A DNA stretch of 16,065 nt from NCBI GenBank assembly GCA_038323615.1, contig JBBQHC010000070.1, forward strand, positions 1 through 16,065, given 5' to 3'. Origin of the DNA: JBBKXP01 sp038323615. GTDB taxonomy: Bacteria; Pseudomonadota; Alphaproteobacteria; Rhodobacterales; Rhodobacteraceae. Below the pieces are notes generated by a model. That model had not been told where the DNA came from. It saw only the letters and a program-made list of their open reading frames with translations, and did no database searches. Shown in pieces: positions 1-6,490 of the stretch (positions within the stretch are counted from its first letter, which is position 1; each line of letters opens with the position of its first letter). The translations under genes were made by a program, and so were the position numbers.

Positions 1-464
1 AGACTGACCCGCCCGTCGCGCGACCCGGTGATCAGGATCACGATCAGCGACCCAAAGACGATCAGATCGACGGCAAGGACCATCATGACCGGGCCGATGG
101 CGGTTTCGCCCAGCAGCATGACCAGCATCGGGATGCCCAGAAACCCGACGTTGCCGATGACCGCGCACTGCGCCTCGACCGCGGCTTCAGCGACGCCCAA
201 GCGGCGGATAAAGCCGACGGCGGAGGCCAGCAGATAGACAGTTGTGGTGCCCCAAAGGTAGGCCCAGACGAACGGCCAGTCGAGGATCGCGCCAATCGGT
301 AGGTTCGCTGAAAACCTGAACAACATCGCCGACAGGGCAAAGTAGAACACGAATTTGGTCAGATAGGCCGTCGCCTCGGGCGTGAAAAACCCGGTGCGGC
401 CTGCGCCGTAACCGAGCGCGATCAGCGCGAAAAAGGGTAGGGTTTCAAGAAAGATCGCCAGCAT
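1..464 (-). CDS. AEC-family transporter, N-terminal part (cut by window edge)
   Basis: This is the first ~154 residues of an auxin-efflux-carrier (AEC) family permease; the rest lies beyond base 1. The translation starts MLAIFLETLPFFALIALGYG, followed by GRTGFFTPEA and a run of hydrophobic segments. The stretch NVGFLGIPML is the conserved AEC motif around the middle of the N-terminal half. AEC proteins are inner-membrane carriers that export or import small organic acids such as malate or malonate; the substrate here cannot be told. The ATG at 464 is the natural start because it directly precedes the first membrane segment, but no good Shine-Dalgarno sequence stands in front of it. The gene is downstream of rlmH in the same direction, 153 bp away, and an 84-bp inverted repeat fills most of that gap, so it probably has its own promoter. 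Confidence 0.85.
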   Translation of the reverse strand, partial: MLAIFLETLPFFALIALGYGAGRTGFFTPEATAYLTKFVFYFALSAMLFRFSANLPIGAILDWPFVWAYLWGTTTVYLLASAVGFIRRLGVAEAAVEAQCAVIGNVGFLGIPMLVMLLGETAIGPVMMVLAVDLIVFGSLIVILITGSRDGRVS

Positions 465-478
465 GGCTGGGGCTTAAC

Positions 479-562
479 GCGGAATGACTTTTGATTGAAA
501 CAGTAATATCGCAAATCGCCCAATCTTGGGGCGAATTGCGGTTCAATTGAAAGTCATTCCGC
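479..562. repeat. 84-bp near-perfect inverted repeat / long hairpin
   Basis: Bases 479-491 (GCGGAATGACTTT) are exactly complementary to 550-562 (AAAGTCATTCCGC). The pairing continues inward through 492-501 with 541-549, with two G-T positions and one bulged A. After an 8-base one-sided bulge (502-509), 510-521 pairs with 529-540 with one A-A mismatch. A 7-base loop (522-528) closes it. Nearly the whole segment therefore folds into one stem. It sits between the rlmH stop and the AEC transporter start, both on the minus strand. No T-tract follows either arm, so it is not a textbook intrinsic terminator. It could be a small non-autonomous mobile repeat, a REP-like element, or a regulatory or processing hairpin. 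Confidence 0.8.
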
Positions 563-617
563 TATTGCAAGGCCTCTGCGTGGCCTCAAACCATTGGTAT
601 CATTTTGTCATAAAGTC

Positions 618-1088
618 TCAGGCCCGGTGATACGGTGCGCCTGCAAGGATCGATGCCGCCCGGTACAACTGTTCGGCCAGCATCACCCGGACCATCATAT
701 GCGGCCAGACCATCGGGCCGAACGACAGGGCAGCATCCGCACGGGCGCGCAGAGCGGGGTCGATGCCATCCGCCCCGCCGATGACAAATGCCAGATCCGA
801 CCGCCCTGCGTCGCGCCATCCGGCCAGCAGTGCTGCAAATTCAGGCGATGTCATGACCTTGCCGCGTTCGTCCAGACAACAGACCAACGCTCCGGCAGGC
901 ACGGCGCGGTCTAGAAGAACCGCCTCTGCCGCCATCCCGCCACCCTTTTTGTCCTCAACCTCGGTCACCTGCGCCGGGCCAAGGCCAAGGGCGCGCCCGG
1001 TGCGGTCAAACCGGGTCAGATAGTCGTCGATCAGGTCACGCTCTGCCCCCGCCCGAAGGCGGCCGACAGCGCAGACGTGCAGCCGCAT
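618..1088 (-). CDS. rlmH: 23S rRNA (pseudouridine(1915)-N3)-methyltransferase RlmH
   Basis: RlmH is a small SPOUT-class enzyme that methylates N3 of pseudouridine 1915 in helix 69 of 23S rRNA on the assembled 70S ribosome, using S-adenosylmethionine. The 156-residue length is normal for the family. The start MRLHVCAVGRL is the usual RlmH opening. Family signatures visible are the early E-D-K-K-G stretch, LDERGK near the middle, FVIGGADG, and the C-terminal LSFGPMVWPHMMVRVMLAEQLYRA, which form the SAM-binding knot (here SFGPMVWPHMMVR with LAEQLYRA just after). The start codon at 1088 lies one base after the rsfS stop (TGA-C-ATG), so the two are translationally coupled in one operon. A longer reading frame upstream is just the out-of-frame end of rsfS. 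Confidence 0.96.
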   Translation of the reverse strand: MRLHVCAVGRLRAGAERDLIDDYLTRFDRTGRALGLGPAQVTEVEDKKGGGMAAEAVLLDRAVPAGALVCCLDERGKVMTSPEFAALLAGWRDAGRSDLAFVIGGADGIDPALRARADAALSFGPMVWPHMMVRVMLAEQLYRAASILAGAPYHRA

Positions 1089-1089
1089 G

Positions 1090-1458
1090 TCAGCGGGCCT
1101 TGGCCGCCGTGTCGGTGGCGCTGGGCATCCACATCTTTTCCAGCTGATAGAAATCGCGCACTTCGGGGCGGAACACGTGGACGATGACATCGCCCGCGTC
1201 GATCAGCACCCAGTCGCCGACATCCTTGCCTTCGACCTTGGAAATTACGCCGAATTCGGTTTTCAGCCGGTCGGTCAGCTTTTCCGCGATGGCCCCGACC
1301 TGCCGGGTCGACCGACCGGATGCGATGACCATATGGTCGGCGATTTCGGATTTGCCGCGCAGGTCGATCTGCACGACATCTTCGGCCTTGTCATCGTCGA
1401 GAGATTGCAGGATCGCCGCAAGCAGCTGATCGCTGATGCCCGTTTTTGTGCCCGCCAT
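1090..1458 (-). CDS. rsfS: Ribosome silencing factor RsfS (Iojap/DUF143)
   Basis: RsfS binds ribosomal protein L14 on the 50S subunit and blocks joining of the subunits, lowering translation in stationary phase or starvation. The family signature is clear: DDDKAEDVVQIDLRGKSEIADHMVIASGRSTRQV, then VEGKDVGDWVLIDAGDVIVHVF (key pieces DLRGKSE, SGRSTRQV, GDWVLID, VHVFRPE) and the closing DFYQLEKMW. I start it at the ATG at 1458, giving 122 residues, which fits the family. The frame stays open to an ATG at 1593, but that would add a 45-residue Ala/Pro-rich extension with no evident ribosome binding site at its start. The 1458 ATG shares its A with the stop of an 18-codon upstream ORF that follows an AGGAGG sequence. 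A non-standard CTG start at about 1500 behind the same AGGAGG is another possibility. rlmH follows after one base. Confidence 0.92.
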   Translation of the reverse strand: MAGTKTGISDQLLAAILQSLDDDKAEDVVQIDLRGKSEIADHMVIASGRSTRQVGAIAEKLTDRLKTEFGVISKVEGKDVGDWVLIDAGDVIVHVFRPEVRDFYQLEKMWMPSATDTAAKAR

Positions 1459-1514
1459 CAGGCCCGCACGGGGTGCAGCCGCCGGGGCTGCATGGGTGTT
1501 AAGTGACAGATCAT
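1458..1514 (-). CDS. Possible 18-codon upstream ORF coupled to rsfS
   Basis: On the minus strand AGGAGG is followed three bases later by an ATG (1514) that opens MICHLTPMQPRRLHPVRA and ends in TGA. The last A of the stop is the first A of the rsfS ATG (TGATG). This is the layout of a translationally coupled leader ORF. The spacing between AGGAGG and ATG is shorter than ideal, and the rsfS frame is also open here, so the AGGAGG might instead serve an upstream in-frame rsfS start. There is no enrichment of one amino acid that would suggest attenuation. Confidence 0.25.
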   Translation of the reverse strand: MICHLTPMQPRRLHPVRA

Positions 1515-1638
1515 CGTCCTCCTGATACGCGGCGCGGGCCGATCCCGACGCCGGGTATGCGCCAAAGGTAGCAACGACGCGGTAAACTTTCAATGAAACC
1601 CGCTACTGGGCCGGGCAAGCGCGTCATCTCGCGCAAAT

Positions 1639-1656
1639 CTGTTGCATCCGCAACAG
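1639..1656. other. Perfect 7-bp stem-loop upstream of rsfS
   Basis: CTGTTGC (1639-1645) and GCAACAG (1650-1656) are exact complements around a 4-base loop. It lies between the transglutaminase-like gene stop and rsfS, both on the minus strand. Only a short ATTT follows on the minus strand, so it is at best a weak terminator; it may equally be an operator or an RNA processing stem. Confidence 0.35.
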
Positions 1657-1709
1657 CAGATCGTGACCCACGGCGACAAAAAGCCGCCCGACGCGCCCGG
1701 ATGGCGGCA

Positions 1710-2486
1710 TCACATCGCAGTTACCGATACCGTCTGCGACCGCATCGAAACGGCCCCATAGCTGGTCATGAACGCCACATCGGCCGCGTCCCGCCCGACC
1801 CCGATGACCGCCATGTCGTCAGCCGTGGCCATGCCGGTCGCATCGACCAGATGCCAGGCACCACCCAGGAACACCTCGGCCACCGCATGAAAATCGGGCG
1901 GTGTGACCGGGGCGGCATAGACGCTGGCGAACCGGGCCGGGATTGCGCAGGCGCGGCACAGGGTGATCAGCACATGGGCGTAATCGCGACAGACCCCCTG
2001 GCGCTGCACGAAACTGTCCATCGCGGTGGTCTGCGCCCCGCTGGACCCCGAGACATAGGTAAACCTGTCGGCAATCCAGTCGCGCATCGCCGCCACCTTG
2101 GCGCCACCGACAAGTTCGCTGAATTCCGCCGCCACAAAGTTCTGGAATTCGTCGGACGGGCAAAACCGCGACGGCATCAGATAGCTGACCACATCGGCGG
2201 GCAGGTCGTGCGGCAGGGCGGCGGCCAGTCCGGCCAGATCGGCGACGGTCCGGTCGATAGTCACTGTGGCACGGTAGGCGCAGGTCAGCCGGTCGATCGG
2301 GCGCAGCCAGATCCGTTCGCCGACATCGGCGTCACCTTCGATCCGGGTCAGCATCGGCGCCGGCCCCAGACGGGTCGTCGCATTGGACACGACCTGAACG
2401 CCGCCATGCGCCGCCTCGATCTGCAGCAGGACATCGCAAGGGGTCGGCACGTCGTAGTCAAGATCGACGGCAATGGTCAAAATCAT
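1710..2486 (-). CDS. Transglutaminase-like cysteine protease family protein
   Basis: This 258-residue protein has a transglutaminase-like (TgpA/YebA-type core) papain-fold domain in its second half. The probable catalytic triad is visible: Cys166 in QGVCRDYAH, His200 in PDFHAVAEVF and Asp215 in WHLVDATG. The N-terminal ~100 residues carry no clear motif and probably form the beta-rich domain common in these bacterial proteins. There is no signal peptide or membrane segment, so it should be cytosolic. Substrates of such proteins are mostly unknown; they are thought to cleave or cross-link peptides. The ATG at 2486 overlaps the stop of the upstream mechanosensitive channel gene by four bases (ATGA), so the two are cotranslated. 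The next gene, rsfS, is at least 196 bp away. Confidence 0.88.
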   Translation of the reverse strand: MILTIAVDLDYDVPTPCDVLLQIEAAHGGVQVVSNATTRLGPAPMLTRIEGDADVGERIWLRPIDRLTCAYRATVTIDRTVADLAGLAAALPHDLPADVVSYLMPSRFCPSDEFQNFVAAEFSELVGGAKVAAMRDWIADRFTYVSGSSGAQTTAMDSFVQRQGVCRDYAHVLITLCRACAIPARFASVYAAPVTPPDFHAVAEVFLGGAWHLVDATGMATADDMAVIGVGRDAADVAFMTSYGAVSMRSQTVSVTAM

Positions 2487-3832
2487 CGTTTCGGGGTGCC
2501 TTTGGTGCTGATGGTGGACCCCTCAAGCACCTTTACTTCGCGCTGCGGGAACGGGAAGCTGATGCCGTTCTCGGCGAAGGCGTCCCACAGGGCCAGATAG
2601 ACATCGCCACGCAGGTTGGCCAGCCCCTGCGTCGGATCCTTGATCCAGACCCGCAGCACGTAGTCGACCGAACTGTCGCCGAACCCGGTGATATGGCAGA
2701 CGGTGGGGCGGTTGCCCAGAACCCGCGGCACCGTCTTGGCGGCCTCGATGGCGATCCGGCGGACATCGTGCGGGCTGTCGCCATAGGACGTGCCGAACGT
2801 CAGGTCGAGGCGCACGAAATCGTTGGAATGCGACCAGTTGACCACCTGTCCGGTGATCAGATCCTCGTTCGGGATCAGGTATTCCTTGCCGTCCCGCGTG
2901 GTGATCGACACATACCGTGCGCCCAGACTGTTGATCCAGCCAAAGGTGTCACCAATCGAAATCACGTCGCCGGGCTTGATCGACTTGTCGAGCAGGATGA
3001 TGATCCCCGACACGAGGTTCGACACCACCTTTTGCAGACCGAAACCAAGACCGACACCGATCGCACCCGACAACACCGCAAGCCCGGTCAAGTCGATCCC
3101 AAGCGAACGCAGACCGATGAAGAATACCGCGCCATACAGCATCATCTGCAGGAACTTGACCGCCAACACCTGCATCGACGGACTGATATCGGGGTTGTCC
3201 CTGATCCGCGCCGTGGTGACGCGCGACAGGAACCGCGCCCCGAAAAACAGCAGCCCCAACAAGAACATCGCCTGCAGGATCAGCCAGACCGAAATCCGCA
3301 TCGTGCCAAATTCGATGGCGATGCTGTCCAGCATTTGTTCGGTTTGCAGCCGCAGATTCAGGATCGACAGGGTGATCCAGATCCAGGCCCCGTAACGCAC
3401 CACCGCCCGCATGAAATTGTTGCCAATCAGCCGGGTCGCGAAGACGACGATCAGCCAAGCCGTCGCCAGATTGGCCACCAGCCCGATGATGTAGGACCGG
3501 CTGGGCCAAGTGATTTCGCGCATCACCGCATAGGTGATCCAGATCAGCGCGATGAAAAAGATGGCCCGAAGCCGTTTGTGGATGACGACCATGTAGCGCA
3601 TCCGCCACTTGGGCCAGCCTTCGCGGGTCCGCATCCAGGCGTGCAGCCGGGGGGCGAGAACCATGCGGAGCAGGTGCGCCACCACGAACAGGGCGATAAT
3701 GATGCCGGTCTGATAGGCGCTCCACGGGCGCAGCAGCGATTGCGCAAACACCAACGCCTGACCCCACAACCCCTGCCCGACCTCAAGGATCGCGCCCGCC
3801 TGTTCCGCCACGGATGGCTGGTCTGGTTCCAT
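2483..3832 (-). CDS. MscS-family mechanosensitive ion channel
   Basis: This is a 449-residue inner-membrane small-conductance mechanosensitive channel of the extended, multi-span type, which opens under membrane tension to release solutes on osmotic downshock. Hydrophobic spans are seen near residues 42-60, 89-105, 114-135, 147-160, 181-199 and 228-242. The pore helix is at about 250-280, with the Gly/Ala-rich pattern AVLSGAIGVGLGFGLQKVV typical of MscS TM3, followed by SNLVSGIIILLDKSIKPGD. The cytoplasmic beta domain follows (GDVISIGDTFGWI, then TRDGKEYLIPNEDLI and NWSHSN). I start at the ATG at 3832, which has a purine-rich GGGGCGAGG just upstream; the open frame to 4027 runs into the leuC leader region and is not protein-like. 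The gene is divergent from leuC and overlaps the transglutaminase-like gene downstream. Confidence 0.92.
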   Translation of the reverse strand: MEPDQPSVAEQAGAILEVGQGLWGQALVFAQSLLRPWSAYQTGIIIALFVVAHLLRMVLAPRLHAWMRTREGWPKWRMRYMVVIHKRLRAIFFIALIWITYAVMREITWPSRSYIIGLVANLATAWLIVVFATRLIGNNFMRAVVRYGAWIWITLSILNLRLQTEQMLDSIAIEFGTMRISVWLILQAMFLLGLLFFGARFLSRVTTARIRDNPDISPSMQVLAVKFLQMMLYGAVFFIGLRSLGIDLTGLAVLSGAIGVGLGFGLQKVVSNLVSGIIILLDKSIKPGDVISIGDTFGWINSLGARYVSITTRDGKEYLIPNEDLITGQVVNWSHSNDFVRLDLTFGTSYGDSPHDVRRIAIEAAKTVPRVLGNRPTVCHITGFGDSSVDYVLRVWIKDPTQGLANLRGDVYLALWDAFAENGISFPFPQREVKVLEGSTISTKGTPKR

Positions 3833-3889
3833 TGCCTCGCCCCTTTGGCACATGATGCCCCGCCGGGGCCCGGCCCACAAGCGCGACCC

Positions 3890-3918
3890 TTGCGGGACGG
3901 CGTATGCGGGTGTATCTG
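3890..3918 (+). promoter_or_regulatory. Candidate promoter for leuCD
   Basis: TTGCGG (3890-3895) and TATCTG (3913-3918) are separated by exactly 17 bases upstream of leuC. Each box matches the sigma-70 consensus only in part, so this is a weak call. Transcription would begin near 3925, next to the ATG of a small ORF (3926). Confidence 0.25.
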
Positions 3919-3925
3919 CCACCCC

Positions 3926-4012
3926 ATGACGCAAGTGTTCGACATCGCCGACCGCAACCGCATGCCCTGGCGGTTCTATGGTGCGACCTGCACCGTTCTC
4001 GCCCGCGTCTGA
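3926..4012 (+). CDS. Possible 28-codon leader ORF upstream of leuC
   Basis: A short ORF opens with ATG at 3926 (MTQVFDIADRNRMPWRFYGA..., ending LARV) and closes with TGA 61 bp before leuC. It has no Shine-Dalgarno sequence; if the candidate promoter at 3890-3918 is real, its message would be leaderless. It contains only one Leu codon, so a classical leucine attenuator is not supported. A GC-rich hairpin (GGCGC-AAT-GCGCGCC, 4021-4035) follows its stop. It might be a regulatory leader or simply chance. Confidence 0.25.
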   Translation: MTQVFDIADRNRMPWRFYGATCTVLARV

Positions 4013-4073
4013 TCGGCCACGGCGCAATGCGCGCCCGTCGCACGACCCCCTTCATTCATACGGGAGCGGACCC

Positions 4074-5480
4074 ATGTCCCCCAAGACCCTTTACGATAAA
4101 ATCTGGGATGCCCACGTGGCACACGAAGCCGACGACGGCACCTGCCTTCTCTATATCGACCGCCATCTGGTCCACGAAGTGACCAGCCCGCAGGCGTTCG
4201 AAGGTTTGCGCCTGACAAACCGCAAGGTCCGCGCACCCGACAAGACCATCGCTGTACCCGACCACAACGTGCCCACGACACTGGACCGCGCCAATGCGGC
4301 GACGATGACCGAAGACAGCCGGATTCAGGTCGAGGCCCTCGACAAGAACGCCAAGGATTTCGGTATTCACTATTATCCGGTCAGCGACGTGCGGCAGGGC
4401 ATTGTGCACATCGTCGGCCCCGAACAGGGCTGGACCCTGCCGGGGATGACCGTGGTTTGTGGCGATTCGCACACCGCGACCCACGGCGCATTCGGTGCGC
4501 TGGCGCATGGCATCGGCACTTCCGAGGTTGAACACGTCCTTGCGACCCAGACGCTGATCCAGCGCAAGGGCAAGAACATGAAGGTCGAAATCACCGGCCA
4601 TCTGCGCCCCGGTGTCACCGCCAAGGACATCACCCTGTCGGTGATCGGCGTCACCGGCACGGCAGGCGGTACCGGCTATGTCATCGAATACTGCGGCCAG
4701 GCGATCCGCGATCTGTCGATGGAAGGCCGGATGACCGTCTGCAACATGGCGATCGAAGGCGGCGCACGGGCCGGACTGATCTCGCCGGATGAAAAGACGT
4801 TTGCCTACTGCATGGGTCGCCCGCACGCGCCAAAAGGCGCGCAATGGGAAACTGCGCTGGCATGGTGGAAAACTCTCTATTCCGACGACGACGCCCACTG
4901 GGACAAGGTTATCACCCTGAAAGGCGAAGACATCGCCCCGGTCGTCACATGGGGCACCTCGCCCGAAGACGTGCTGCCGATCACCGGCAAGGTGCCTGCC
5001 GCATCCGACTTCAAGGGTGGCAAGGTCGAGGCGGCACAGCGCTCGCTCGACTACATGGGCCTGACCCCCGGCACGCCGCTGTCTGAAATCGCCATCGACA
5101 CCGTTTTCATCGGCTCCTGCACCAATGGCCGGATCGAGGATTTGCGGGCAGCGGCGGCGATCCTCAAGGGCAAAAAGAAAAAGGACGGGCTGCGGGCGAT
5201 GGTTGTTCCCGGATCGGGCCTCGTGCGGGCACAGGCCGAGGAAGAAGGTTTGGCGCAGATCTTCATCGACGCCGGTTTCGAATGGCGACTGGCGGGGTGT
5301 TCGATGTGCCTCGCGATGAACCCCGACCAACTGGCCCCCGGCGAACGCTGTGCGGCCACATCGAACCGCAACTTTGAAGGCCGGCAAGGGCGCGGCGGAC
5401 GCACCCACCTGATGTCGCCCGCAATGGCGGCGGCGGCGGCGATCACCGGAAAACTGACTGACGTGCGGGAGATGATGTGA
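4074..5480 (+). CDS. leuC: 3-isopropylmalate dehydratase large subunit LeuC
   Basis: LeuC is the iron-sulfur subunit of isopropylmalate isomerase, which converts 2-isopropylmalate to 3-isopropylmalate in leucine synthesis together with LeuD in the cytosol. The 468-residue product starts MSPKTLYDKIWDAHV, the normal opening. Aconitase-family signatures are present: VCGDSHTATHGAFG, the EHVLATQT segment, and the [4Fe-4S] ligands Cys349 (FIGSCTNGR), Cys409 and Cys412 (GCSMCLAMNPD). The C-terminal SNRNFEGRQG also matches the family. The chosen ATG follows a GGGAGCGG ribosome-binding-like stretch; the frame is open 96 bases further upstream but that part is not conserved protein. The stop overlaps the leuD start by one base. 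Confidence 0.98.
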   Translation: MSPKTLYDKIWDAHVAHEADDGTCLLYIDRHLVHEVTSPQAFEGLRLTNRKVRAPDKTIAVPDHNVPTTLDRANAATMTEDSRIQVEALDKNAKDFGIHYYPVSDVRQGIVHIVGPEQGWTLPGMTVVCGDSHTATHGAFGALAHGIGTSEVEHVLATQTLIQRKGKNMKVEITGHLRPGVTAKDITLSVIGVTGTAGGTGYVIEYCGQAIRDLSMEGRMTVCNMAIEGGARAGLISPDEKTFAYCMGRPHAPKGAQWETALAWWKTLYSDDDAHWDKVITLKGEDIAPVVTWGTSPEDVLPITGKVPAASDFKGGKVEAAQRSLDYMGLTPGTPLSEIAIDTVFIGSCTNGRIEDLRAAAAILKGKKKKDGLRAMVVPGSGLVRAQAEEEGLAQIFIDAGFEWRLAGCSMCLAMNPDQLAPGERCAATSNRNFEGRQGRGGRTHLMSPAMAAAAAITGKLTDVREMM

Positions 5481-6085
5481 TGGACAAGTTCGACAAACTC
5501 TCCGGCATTGCCGCGCCGATGCCCTTGGTCAATATCGACACCGATATGATCATCCCCAAACAGTTCCTGAAAACCATCGCACGGACCGGGCTGGGCAAGA
5601 ACCTGTTCGACGAAATGCGCTTTACCCAGGACGGGGTAGAAATCCCCGGTTTCGTGTTGAACAAACCGGCCTATCGGGATGCGCAAATTTTGGTGGCAGG
5701 CGACAACTTTGGCTGCGGGTCGAGCCGCGAACACGCGCCTTGGGCGTTGCTCGACTTCGGGATCCGCTGCGTGATCTCGACCTCGTTCGCCGACATCTTT
5801 TACAACAACTGTTTCAAGAACGGCATCCTGCCCGTGGTGCTGCCGCAAGAGGCCATCGACGTGCTGATGAAAGACGCCGAAAAGGGCGCCAATGCCCGGA
5901 TCGAAATTGACCTGACCGCCCAGACGGTCACCGCGTCGGATGGCGAGGTGTTCCACTTTGACGTTGATGCGCACAAGAAGCACTGCTTGCTGAATGGCCT
6001 CGACGACATCGGGCTGACGCTGGAAAAAGCCGCCAGCATCGACGCATTCGAATCGCGCGCCGGGGCCGAGCGGCCTTGGGTTTGA
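5480..6085 (+). CDS. leuD: 3-isopropylmalate dehydratase small subunit LeuD
   Basis: LeuD is the swivelling small subunit that pairs with LeuC to form active isopropylmalate isomerase and shapes substrate specificity. The 201-residue protein shows the family pieces in order: the N-terminal PLVNIDTDMIIPKQFL, the substrate-loop motif DNFGCGSSREHAPWAL near residues 75-90, and ADIFYNNCFKNGILP. Its ATG shares a base with the leuC stop (TGATG), so translation is coupled and the subunits are likely made in equal amounts. A GTG three bases upstream in frame is an alternative start. A strong terminator follows within a few bases, so the leuCD transcript probably ends here and leuB is expressed separately. 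Confidence 0.98.
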   Translation: MDKFDKLSGIAAPMPLVNIDTDMIIPKQFLKTIARTGLGKNLFDEMRFTQDGVEIPGFVLNKPAYRDAQILVAGDNFGCGSSREHAPWALLDFGIRCVISTSFADIFYNNCFKNGILPVVLPQEAIDVLMKDAEKGANARIEIDLTAQTVTASDGEVFHFDVDAHKKHCLLNGLDDIGLTLEKAASIDAFESRAGAERPWV

Positions 6086-6091
6086 TCTGAC

Positions 6092-6136
6092 AAAAGGGGG
6101 CGCGGTCCGCCACACGACCGCGCCCCAGCTTCTTTT
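6092..6136 (+). terminator. Intrinsic terminator of leuCD
   Basis: An 11-bp perfect GC-rich stem, GGGGCGCGGTC (6097-6107) with GACCGCGCCCC (6116-6126), closes over an 8-base loop and is followed by AGCTTCTTTT. An AAAAG run before the stem mirrors the CTTTT run, so the stem may extend further. It starts just after the leuD stop. Confidence 0.9.
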
Positions 6137-6140
6137 GGCC

Positions 6141-6180
6141 TGAAGTACTCGCGCCCCGGGGGATTCCGCCTAAGGCGGAT
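6141..6180. repeat. GC-rich dyad element after the leuCD terminator
   Basis: CCCCGGGG (6154-6161) is followed by CCGCC-TAA-GGCGG (6166-6178). The arrangement of a TGAAGTACTC-like lead-in, a CCGGGGG block and a short hairpin resembles an intergenic motif I recall as common in Rhodobacterales genomes, here in a degraded form. That resemblance is from memory and needs a genome count. Confidence 0.35.
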
Positions 6181-6411
6181 TTCACCTGAGAGGCTCCGTC
6201 ACCTGCCCAAAGAATTGGCGGCTGATAGGCACTCACACCCCTCAAGCCCCAATATCTTGTGACCCTTTCTACCCCGCCACATCTCCGCTCTAATATGGTT
6301 GCATTCGCGCACCACTCGCGCCCCAAAACCGCCATACAGATTTCGCTAGGGTTAACAGACCCTTGCGGGTGATCTGAAAGTGGGCAAGATTATGGCAAAG
6401 ATGAGGCAAGC
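6181..6411. other. Intergenic stretch without a recognisable gene
   Basis: Between the GC-rich dyad element and the palindrome at 6412 I see no convincing coding frame. The segment contains a short imperfect stem around ACCC-TTGC-GGGT (about 6359-6370) and no confident promoter boxes. The reading frame that opens at 6380 runs into the membrane protein gene, but its first 37 codons do not look like protein. Confidence 0.4.
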
Positions 6412-6427
6412 CGCCACAATTGTGGCG
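6412..6427. promoter_or_regulatory. Perfect 16-bp palindrome, possible operator
   Basis: CGCCACAATTGTGGCG is its own reverse complement. It lies 63 bases upstream of the GTG start of the membrane protein gene, where an operator would be expected. I cannot tie it to a known regulator. Confidence 0.4.
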
Positions 6428-6490
6428 CAACGGACTGGGACAATGGGGCGGCATCGAATCGCTCCAGACCAACCGAAGGGTGAGACAGCA

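Noticed and set aside
479..562. Two-base TA target duplication around the inverted repeat
   Set aside because: TA occurs near both ends but not at symmetric distances from the arms, so it does not support a Tc1/IS630-type insertion.
1593..2600. 335-codon plus-strand frame opposite the transglutaminase-like gene
   Set aside because: Antisense shadow; the catalytic Cys-His-Asp triad is on the minus strand.
2693..4012. 439-codon plus-strand frame opposite the MscS channel gene
   Set aside because: Composition is dominated by His, Asp, Gln and Pro without any domain; the channel on the minus strand is clear. Only its last 28 codons, outside the channel gene, are kept as a possible leader ORF.
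4056..5408. 450-codon open frame antisense to leuC
   Set aside because: No protein family features; leuC is complete and certain on the other strand.
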